From Candidatus Eiseniibacteriota bacterium (lineage in GTDB: Bacteria > Eisenbacteria > RBG-16-71-46), in the NCBI GenBank assembly GCA_903921835.1, contig CAIXRL010000798.1:1-11423 (forward strand): a DNA stretch of 11,423 bases, written 5' to 3'. Both the position numbers and the translations under genes were made by a program. The notes under the pieces were generated by a model that saw nothing but the letters and a program-made list of their open reading frames with translations, did not search any database and was not told the origin of the DNA. Below are positions 6,391 to 11,423 of the stretch, piece after piece; positions within the stretch are counted from its first letter, which is position 1, and each line of letters begins with the position of its first letter.

Positions 6391-6651
6391 ACCATGTCGG
6401 CGCCCTGCTCCTGGCCGCGGCCGGCACCGCCGGCTCCGGTTCGTGCAGCGTGACGCGGTTTCGCGACGAGTGAGCACGCAAGGCGTCTGAGGAGGCCGCC
6501 TCAAGAAGCGATTACGCTGGTAATGGTGCTGGGGTCAGCCCGGACAGAATCATGTCGCAGCGGCACCCGACGAGACGCCCCCGCAGCGACGTGCCGGGGG
6601 TGTGCTAAAGTCCCCCGCCGCCCGCAGTCCACCGCCGACCCACGGGATCCC
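6391..6651. other. Intergenic gap before ffh with a degenerate repeat copy
   Basis: No gene is supported in these 261 bp. A frame ending at 6473 reads a hydrophobic GALLLAAAGTAGSGSC stretch but has no start codon of its own. A short TGAGG/CCTCA inverted repeat lies at 6488-6503. At 6538-6554 GCCCGGACAGAATCATG matches the start of the dispersed repeat (GCCCGGACGATTCATG) with one extra base and one mismatch, so it is probably a decayed copy. I see no 4.5S RNA gene beside ffh. Confidence 0.5.
6603..6611 (+). promoter_or_regulatory. Possible extended -10 promoter element for ffh
   Basis: TGCTAAAGT contains TAAAGT (4 of 6 matches to TATAAT) directly preceded by TGn, the extended -10 arrangement. 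It would start transcription about 35 nt before the ffh ATG. No good -35 hexamer is visible 17 nt upstream (6583-6588 is GCAGCG). It stands out as the only AT-containing patch in a G/C-rich leader. Confidence 0.35.
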
Positions 6652-7980
6652 ATGTTCGAGAACCTCGCCGACCGCTTCCAGGGCATCCTGCGCAATCTCA
6701 CGGGCCAGGCGCGCATCACGCCCGACAACATCCGCGAGTCCATGCGCGAGGTTCGCCGCGCGCTGCTCGAGGCGGACGTGCCGATCGCCGTCGCCAAGGA
6801 CTTCGTCGCCCGCGTCGAGGAGCGCGCGCTGGGCGAGGAGGTGCTCAAGAACCTCAAGCCCGGCCAGCAGGTGGTGGGCATCGTGCGCGAGGAGCTGGAG
6901 CGGCTGCTCGGCAACACGCCGGTCACGATCGCCGGCTCGCAGCACCTGCCGACCGTCATCCTGCTCGCGGGCCTGCAGGGCTCGGGCAAGACGACGTTCG
7001 CGGGCAAGCTGGCGCTGTGGCTGAAGGCCCGCAACAAGCGCACGCTGCTCGCCTCCGCCGACGTCTACCGGCCCGCGGCGATCGACCAGCTCGAGCGCGT
7101 TGCGACCCAGGCCGGCGCGGGTTTCTTCCGCGCGCCCGACGGCACCGCCCCGCGCGACATCGCGACCGCGGCGCTCGACGATGCGCGCAAGCGCGGCTTC
7201 GACTTCTTCATCCTCGACACCGCGGGCCGGCTGCACATCGACGAGCCGCTCATGAGCGAGCTGTCCGAGCTCAAGCGGGCCGTGCGCGCACACACCGTGC
7301 TGCTGGTCGTGGACGGCATGATCGGCCAGGAATCCGTGCGCGTCGGGCAGGCGTTTGCGGAGCAGGTCGGCGTGGATGGCCTCGTGCTCACCAAGATGGA
7401 CGGCGACGCGCGCGGCGGCGCGGCGCTCAGCCTGCGCCACGTCACGGGCAAGCCGATCCTGTTCCTCGGCGTCGGCGAGAAGCTCGAGGGCCTCGAGGTC
7501 TTCGACGCGGGCCGGCTCGCGGGGCGCATCCTGGGCATGGGCGACGTCATCGGCCTCGTGGAGAAGGCGCAGGCCGCGGTCTCCGAGCAGGACGCCACGC
7601 GCATGGCCGAGCGCATGCGCAAGAACGACTTCACGCTCGAGGACTTCCTCGAGCAGCTCAAGTCGGTGCGCAAGATGGGACCGCTCGAGGACGTGCTCAA
7701 GATGCTGCCCGGCGTGCCCAAGGACGCGATCGCCAAAATGGGGCCGCAGAAGGACACCATGAAGCACTACGAGGCGATCCTGCTGTCCATGACGCTCAAG
7801 GAGCGGCGCAGTCCGCGGTTGCTCGACGGCAGCCGCCGCAAGCGCATCGCCGCGGGCAGCGGCAGGACGGTGCCCGAGGTGAACCGGTTGCTGAAGGACT
7901 TCGAGCAGGCGCGCCTGATGATGAAGGCGTTCAAGAAGGGCCCGCGCGGGATCGCGGGCCTGAAGGGGCGCATGCGCTGA
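6652..7980 (+). CDS. ffh: Signal recognition particle protein Ffh (SRP54)
   Basis: GTPase of the signal recognition particle. It binds 4.5S RNA and signal sequences of nascent membrane proteins and delivers ribosomes to FtsY at the inner membrane. The 442 residues include an N domain from the start (MFENLADRFQGILRNL), a G domain with P-loop GLQGSGKTT (107-115), the DVYRPAA element, DTAGR (189-193) and TKMDGDARGG (247-256), and a methionine-rich M domain ending in the RNA-binding SRRKRIAAGSG and the EVNRLLKDFEQARLMMK helix. Length and motif order are normal. ATG 6652 gives the standard N-terminus; a longer in-frame start at 6523 adds 43 residues with no family match. The ribosome-binding site is weak (GGGA, 6644-6647). 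The gene stands alone here and converges with the lipoprotein gene. Confidence 0.97.
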   Translation: MFENLADRFQGILRNLTGQARITPDNIRESMREVRRALLEADVPIAVAKDFVARVEERALGEEVLKNLKPGQQVVGIVREELERLLGNTPVTIAGSQHLPTVILLAGLQGSGKTTFAGKLALWLKARNKRTLLASADVYRPAAIDQLERVATQAGAGFFRAPDGTAPRDIATAALDDARKRGFDFFILDTAGRLHIDEPLMSELSELKRAVRAHTVLLVVDGMIGQESVRVGQAFAEQVGVDGLVLTKMDGDARGGAALSLRHVTGKPILFLGVGEKLEGLEVFDAGRLAGRILGMGDVIGLVEKAQAAVSEQDATRMAERMRKNDFTLEDFLEQLKSVRKMGPLEDVLKMLPGVPKDAIAKMGPQKDTMKHYEAILLSMTLKERRSPRLLDGSRRKRIAAGSGRTVPEVNRLLKDFEQARLMMKAFKKGPRGIAGLKGRMR

Positions 7981-8084
7981 CGCTCGCGCACGGCGTTCGG
8001 CGTCCTGTCGCCCGCCGCCGCCTGTGGTGAGCGCGGAAGCCGGGCGCGGCGGATGACACGCCGATCGCGCTCGCAGGCGGCGGG
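7981..8084. other. Convergent gap between ffh and the lipoprotein gene
   Basis: These 104 bp separate the stop codons of two convergent genes and hold no gene. Most of the gap is one inverted repeat (8011-8084), which incorporates half of the dispersed repeat. Confidence 0.6.
8011..8084. terminator. Large hairpin between convergent genes, possible two-way terminator
   Basis: CCCGCCGCC (8011-8019), TG (8023-8024) and GAGCGCG (8029-8035) pair in order with GGCGGCGGG (8076-8084), CA (8074-8075) and CGCGCTC (8066-8072). This gives 18 base pairs interrupted by small bulges, closing a 30-nt loop. It sits where both ffh and the lipoprotein gene need a terminator, ending one base before the lipoprotein stop codon. 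There is no T-run on either side, so termination is inferred from position and stem strength only. Confidence 0.45.
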
Positions 8085-8086
8085 CT
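8050..8086 (-). repeat. Dispersed intergenic repeat, copy D (inner part only)
   Basis: Matches the inner 37 bp of copy C at 36 positions but lacks the outer GCCCGGACGATTCACG part. On the minus strand the copy starts within the TAG stop codon of the lipoprotein gene (8087-8085), so the gene boundary may have been set by the repeat. The partly complementary segment at 8011-8035 looks like the opposite arm of the same element. Confidence 0.75.
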
Positions 8087-9110
8087 ACTGCCTCCAGCCG
8101 AGCCGGATCACTTCGAAGTCGTCGGCGCTCAGGCTGGCGAATGCGGGATTGAGCGCGTCGTTGTTCCAGCGCGCGTCCATGGTGCCGGACACGTACATGT
8201 CGGAGCCGTTGTCGGCCACGATGAGCCCGTGCGTCTGCATGGCGCGGAAGATCCGCCGGACCTCGGGCGCGTAGCCCGACAGGTCCTTGGACGCCTTGAG
8301 CCGCAAACGCGCACCCATCGGCAACGCGCCCGTCGTGCCGCCCGCGGCGTGCGATGCCGGGTACACGCAGCCGTTCGTGGCCCGCAGCGTGACGCGGAAG
8401 GCGTGCGTGATGGGCGCGCCGACCTCGTCGTAGCGCACCAGCCCGGGCAGGATGGCGAGGCCCGCGGCGTCGGCCGAGGTCGACGCGTCGGTCCGCCGCG
8501 CGTTCGAGTCCAGGTCGAACGTCGCGCCCGAGCCCGCGTTCCACCGCCCGGTCGAAGCGTTCCAACTCGTCGCCCACGTCTCGAACAGCAGGTGGCGGTC
8601 CCGGTCGACGATCAGCAGGTGCCGGTCGCCGCCCGATCCGCCGCCGGGCAGGGCGCCCTCGATCCAGTTCGCGGCGCTGCGGGCAGCCACCGGGATCGGG
8701 TAGCCGGCCGGCCGGCCGGGTCCGCCCGAGTCGCTCTCGGTGCCGTACGGATCGAAGAACACCCTCTCGAGCGCCTGCGAGCACGCGACCACGGCGAACG
8801 GAATGCCGAAGGGCGGCGGTCCGAAATCCGGATGCAGGTGGCGCGGTGAGCCCGCGGCGCCGGCGGACGCGCCGTCGATCCACGCCACGTAGCGCGCGGA
8901 GCCGGAGTCCACGGGCGCGCTCGCGACATCCTGGTTCCACCAGTTGTCCGCGGGGAAGATCGCGAGGCCCGCAAGCGATCCGAGCAGGACGGCGCCGCTG
9001 TCCGAGGCCGTCGGCGTGGTCACCGGAGCGGCGAGGCGGGACGTGCTCCCGTGTCCGCAACCTGCGGCCGCGAGGGTCGCCGCCAGCACCATGACAAGTC
9101 GCAATCGCAT
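8085..9110 (-). CDS. Uncharacterised secreted lipoprotein, conserved family of unknown function
   Basis: The 341-residue protein starts MRLRLVMVLAATLAAAGCGH, a lipoprotein signal peptide with the lipidated Cys at residue 18. The lipobox is unusual in having Ala, not Leu, at -3. After a low-complexity linker the globular part contains FPADNWWNQDVASAPVD, LHPDFGPPPFGIPFAVV, GGDRHLLIVDRDRHLLFETW, GATFDLDSN, TSADAAGLAILPGLVRYDEV and GLIVADNGSDMYVSGTMD. I recognise this motif series from uncharacterised secreted proteins of several bacterial phyla, but I know of no assigned function and do not propose one. The many conserved Asp, His and Trp suggest an enzyme or a carbohydrate-binding fold. The start ATG at 9110-9108 has a GGAGGA ribosome-binding site 4 nt upstream (9120-9115). 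It lies 234 bp downstream of the FG-GAP gene on the same strand. Confidence 0.8.
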   Translation of the reverse strand: MRLRLVMVLAATLAAAGCGHGSTSRLAAPVTTPTASDSGAVLLGSLAGLAIFPADNWWNQDVASAPVDSGSARYVAWIDGASAGAAGSPRHLHPDFGPPPFGIPFAVVACSQALERVFFDPYGTESDSGGPGRPAGYPIPVAARSAANWIEGALPGGGSGGDRHLLIVDRDRHLLFETWATSWNASTGRWNAGSGATFDLDSNARRTDASTSADAAGLAILPGLVRYDEVGAPITHAFRVTLRATNGCVYPASHAAGGTTGALPMGARLRLKASKDLSGYAPEVRRIFRAMQTHGLIVADNGSDMYVSGTMDARWNNDALNPAFASLSADDFEVIRLGWRQ

Positions 9111-9222
9111 ACGTTCCTCCCGCGGGTCTCTCCGCTCCCTGAGCACGCATCGGGCCGCGATGCGATCGCCGCCAGGCCACTGTCCTGCGTGCCGCCGCGG
9201 AATCCCGGCTGCCGGGCCCATG

Positions 9223-9258
9223 CGCATTGCACTCGGGCGGCCTGGGGCGTGCAATGCG
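9223..9258. promoter_or_regulatory. Perfect 10-bp inverted repeat, possible operator or hairpin
   Basis: CGCATTGCAC at 9223-9232 and GTGCAATGCG at 9249-9258 are exact reverse complements separated by 16 bp, placing the half-site centres 26 bp apart. The half-site contains AT-rich bases unusual for this region. It lies 113-148 bp upstream of the lipoprotein start, just after the probable FG-GAP terminator. It could be an operator for a dimeric regulator or a second RNA hairpin; nothing else identifies the binding protein. Confidence 0.4.
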
Positions 9259-9280
9259 TGGCGCTGGTGGTCCGGCCGGC

Positions 9281-9326
9281 AAGACGCCCGCGGCCACGCC
9301 CGAACTTCCGAGCGTGGCCGCGGGCG
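9281..9326 (-). terminator. Probable intrinsic terminator of the FG-GAP gene
   Basis: A perfect 15-bp stem, CGCCCGCGGCCACGC (9285-9299) with GCGTGGCCGCGGGCG (9312-9326), encloses a 12-nt loop. On the minus strand it begins 18 nt after the FG-GAP stop codon and is followed by TCTTG, a short T-rich tail. Position, stem strength and tail fit a Rho-independent terminator in a GC-rich genome. Confidence 0.72.
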
Positions 9327-9344
9327 GCACCGCAATCGTTCGCC

Positions 9345-11423
9345 CTACTTCAACACCGCCACGCGCGTCACGCGTACCTGCGTGCCCTGTGCGAGGCGCA
9401 CCAGGTAGAGCCCCGGCGCCAGGTGCCGCCCCGCGGAGAGGTCCAGCGTGTGCCGGCCCGCTCCCAGCGAGCCGGCCTCGCGCACCACCATCCGGCGGCC
9501 GCTCACGTCCAGCAGCTCGAGCCTCGCCGGCTCACTGGTCGGCAACGTGAACGTCACGCTCAGCGCTTCCCCTCGTGACGGGTTCGGGCGCACGCCCTCG
9601 AGCGCGAACGCGAGCGCCGCGCCGCCCGTCACGTCCAGCGTGCCGCTTGGCAGCAGCGTCGCCGCAGGTCCCTCGTTCCCGTGGATGTCCACAGCCGCGA
9701 CCTTGTAGTAGCAGGGCGCCCCGGCGTGGTCCACGTAGCCCGTGTCGGTCTGGGCCACCGCCAGGTTGCCGGGGCCCGGCACGAAGCCGGAGGTGCTGCC
9801 GCGATACAGCCTGAACGTCGCGAAATCGCTCGCGCTGCTCGTGCCCCAGTGGAGCGTGGCGGTGCCCCCGACGTACTGGCCGGTGAAGGGCGCCGGCGCG
9901 AGGGGCGCGACGTTGTCCACCGAGTAGCCGCTGTCCGGATCCGAGGACCAGTACAGGCCGGTCGACAACTCCTCCGCCTCCACCATGAAGAGCGTGAGCG
10001 GGTTCCAGCCTCCGATCGAGTCGCACGGCGTCGGCGCCGTGTAGCTGTAGCCGGCGTAGCCGTGCGAGATCTGGCTGCCCACGTACTCCCAGTAGTACGT
10101 GCTCGCGCCGCTCACCGTGGTTCGCAGCGTGCGGATGTCGGGCGCGACGTGGACGAAGTCCGGCGCGAGCAGGTGGCGCGAGCCGCTCGCCAGTGATTGC
10201 GTCGCCAGCGCGCCCGGGATCTGCCGCCAGACCCAGTAGGCGCCGATGGGATCGCTCGGAGTGCGGTCCAGCGGACTCGCGTCCCAGTGTAGCGTCACCT
10301 TGCCGCCCTGGTCGTTGGGCACGTCCCGGATGCTGGCAACGGTTGGCGCGAAGGAGGTCGCCATCGGCACGCCCGGCGAGATGGCGCCGAAGAACTTCCC
10401 ATCCCCGCTGTAGACGGCCGAGAGCACGTGGCCGACGAAGAACGGACCGTACAAGGGGAGCGCAGCCGAGCCGGCGCTGAGCGCAGAGGTGCCGAGCAGC
10501 GTGCCGCCATCGAAGAAGCTCACCATACCGGACGGAGCGCCGTAGCCGGGCGAGGGCACCGTGACGGTCGCGGTGAGCGTGAAGGAGGCTCCGGGCAGCG
10601 GCGCGCTGGGGTTGGAGGCCAGCGCGATGCGGGTGGGTAGGAGGCCGAGGAGGACCGAGACCGTGTTGGAACTGGAGTTCGCCACCGCCAGGTCGGGCCT
10701 GCCGTCGCCACTGACGTCCCCGATCGCCACCGAGTAGGAACCGGACCCGGCGGCGAAGTCGGTCTTCGCCCCGAATCCGCCCGCGCCGTTGCCCAGCAGC
10801 ACCGAGACCGGGCCGCTCAGGTTCGCCACCGCCAGGTCGGGCCTGCCGTCACCGTTCACGTCCCCGATCGCCACCGAAATGGGACCGGTTCCGGCGACGA
10901 AGTCGGTCTTCGCCCCGAATCCGCCGGCGCCGTTGCCCAGCAGCACCGAGATCGTATAGTTGGAGTAGGAACTGTAGTTCGCCACCGCCAGGTCAGGCTT
11001 GCCGTCACCGCTCACGTCCCCGATCGCCACCGAGTAGGGATCGAACCCGGTGGCAAAGTCGGTCTTCGCCCCGAATCCTCCGGCGCCGTTGCCCAGCAGC
11101 ACCGAGACCGTGCTGGCACCACCGTTCGTCACCGCCAGATCGGGCTTGCCGTCGCCGTTCATGTCCCCGATCGCCACCGAGTAGGGACCGGACCCGGTGG
11201 CGAAGTCGGTCTTCGCCCCGAATCCGCCTGCGCCGTCGCCCAGCAGCACCGAGACCGTGCTGGAGTTCCCGTTCGCCACCGCCAGGTCGGGCTTGCCGTC
11301 ACCGCTTACGTCCCCGATCGCCACTGAGAAGGGATTGCCCCCGGTGGCGAAGTCGGTCTTCGCCCCGAATCCTCCGGCGCCGTTGCCCAGCAGCACCGAG
11401 ACCGTGCTAGAAGTGCGGTTCGC
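9345..11423 (-). CDS. FG-GAP/VCBS repeat protein with Ig-like and FN3-like domains and a C-terminal sorting-type domain (5' end missing)
   Basis: This is predicted to be a large secreted or cell-surface protein; 692 residues are visible and the N-terminus lies beyond the right edge. In the numbering of the visible part, residues 1-260 are FG-GAP/VCBS repeats with the pattern VLLGNGAGGFGAKTDF...SVAIGDVNGDG(K/R)PDLAVAN. The Asp-rich DxNGDGxPD loops are typical Ca2+ sites of beta-propeller blades. A bacterial Ig-like domain follows (about 261-345: SFFDGGTLLG...AVYSGDGKF), then a region starting APTVASIRDVPNDQGGKVTL (358-500), an FN3-like domain (about 501-595) and a final 85-residue domain starting near PNPSRGEALSVTF. 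It continues LELLDVSGRRM and GLYLVRLAQG, resembling type IX (type A) sorting or FlgD-like C-terminal domains. It may act in adhesion or as a surface scaffold; the partner is unknown. The gene ends at TAG 9347-9345, followed by a strong terminator. Confidence 0.85.
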   Translation of the reverse strand, partial: ANRTSSTVSVLLGNGAGGFGAKTDFATGGNPFSVAIGDVSGDGKPDLAVANGNSSTVSVLLGDGAGGFGAKTDFATGSGPYSVAIGDMNGDGKPDLAVTNGGASTVSVLLGNGAGGFGAKTDFATGFDPYSVAIGDVSGDGKPDLAVANYSSYSNYTISVLLGNGAGGFGAKTDFVAGTGPISVAIGDVNGDGRPDLAVANLSGPVSVLLGNGAGGFGAKTDFAAGSGSYSVAIGDVSGDGRPDLAVANSSSNTVSVLLGLLPTRIALASNPSAPLPGASFTLTATVTVPSPGYGAPSGMVSFFDGGTLLGTSALSAGSAALPLYGPFFVGHVLSAVYSGDGKFFGAISPGVPMATSFAPTVASIRDVPNDQGGKVTLHWDASPLDRTPSDPIGAYWVWRQIPGALATQSLASGSRHLLAPDFVHVAPDIRTLRTTVSGASTYYWEYVGSQISHGYAGYSYTAPTPCDSIGGWNPLTLFMVEAEELSTGLYWSSDPDSGYSVDNVAPLAPAPFTGQYVGGTATLHWGTSSASDFATFRLYRGSTSGFVPGPGNLAVAQTDTGYVDHAGAPCYYKVAAVDIHGNEGPAATLLPSGTLDVTGGAALAFALEGVRPNPSRGEALSVTFTLPTSEPARLELLDVSGRRMVVREAGSLGAGRHTLDLSAGRHLAPGLYLVRLAQGTQVRVTRVAVLK
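10644..11423 (-). repeat. Tandem FG-GAP-encoding DNA repeats, 144-156 bp units
   Basis: The segment GCCCAGCAGCACCGAG recurs (plus-strand coordinates) at 10791, 10935, 11091, 11238 and 11385, giving unit lengths of 144, 156, 147 and 147 bp, all multiples of 3. A diverged last unit lies near 10645. Units are nearly identical in DNA over their framework and differ mainly in the segment coding the loop after PDLAVAN. This suggests recent duplication or gene conversion. The array continues past the window edge. Confidence 0.9.

Larger units (their letters stand above)
9111..9344. other. Hairpin-rich 234-bp gap between lipoprotein and FG-GAP genes
   Basis: No gene is seen. The gap contains four perfect inverted repeats: CGCATCG/CGATGCG (9146-9164, 5-nt loop), CCCGGC/GCCGGG (9204-9216), CGCATTGCAC/GTGCAATGCG (9223-9258, 16-nt spacer) and the terminator-like stem at 9285-9326. 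It lacks the dispersed repeat found in the other larger gaps. The lipoprotein promoter should lie here, but I could not identify clear -35/-10 boxes. Confidence 0.55.

Noticed and set aside
6391..6473. Small hydrophobic lipoprotein-like peptide (GALLLAAAGTAGSGSC)
   Set aside because: No start codon precedes it in frame after the patatin stop; the frame is a continuation of a shadow frame of the patatin gene.
4108..6504. Very long minus-strand open frame opposite the patatin gene
   Set aside because: High-GC codon bias keeps the opposite strand open; the translation is Arg/His/Glu-rich with no recognisable domain, while the plus strand encodes a clear patatin-barrel protein.
6391..6651. 4.5S (SRP) RNA gene next to ffh
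   Set aside because: No GGAA-type tetraloop hairpin with the conserved internal loops of SRP RNA helix 8 could be found in the gap.
6550..9330. 926-codon minus-strand open frame across ffh and the lipoprotein gene
   Set aside because: It is the antisense shadow of ffh and an out-of-frame reading of the lipoprotein gene, and shows no family resemblance.
10644..11423. Regular repeats that might be a CRISPR array
   Set aside because: Units are 144-156 bp, all multiples of 3, lie in one long reading frame and encode FG-GAP repeats; there are no short repeats with unique spacers.

Overview
The window is GC-rich bacterial chromosome with tightly packed genes. Three features suggest a candidate phylum of the FCB group, with Candidatus Eisenbacteria my best guess. 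These are a C-terminal sorting-type domain on a large FG-GAP repeat protein, a patatin fused to an outer-membrane barrel (so a Gram-negative envelope), and the composition. The placement rests on recognition of protein style, not on a marker-gene tree.

Layout. Positions 1-184 are the terminal part of an IS21-like insertion sequence: the first 16 codons of an istA-type transposase on the minus strand, then a non-coding end with three spaced direct repeats. After a 467-bp gene-free stretch comes an operon on the plus strand, gnd-zwf-pgl (652-3771). It encodes the whole oxidative branch of the pentose phosphate pathway with nearly touching or overlapping genes. Next is a 360-bp gap that looks like a small inverted-repeat element, then a patatin/POTRA/beta-barrel protein of the type Vd secretion class (4132-6390), and then ffh, the GTPase of the signal recognition particle (6652-7980). 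The last third is on the minus strand: an uncharacterised secreted lipoprotein (8085-9110) and a large FG-GAP/Ig/FN3 surface or secreted protein that runs off the right edge (9345-11423).

Working together. gnd, zwf and pgl form one metabolic unit supplying NAD(P)H and ribulose-5-phosphate. The other genes do not form an obvious pathway, although four of them concern protein export or the cell envelope (Ffh, patatin-barrel, lipoprotein, FG-GAP protein).

The most unusual structure is non-coding. A dispersed family of short repeats, built around GCCCGGACGATTCATGA and extending about 50 bp inward, occurs in four of the five larger intergenic gaps. It is often found as inverted pairs, and the IS21-like element appears to have landed inside one copy. 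No complete new defence, mobile or biosynthetic system is visible. The rest of the window is mostly housekeeping genes and envelope proteins.
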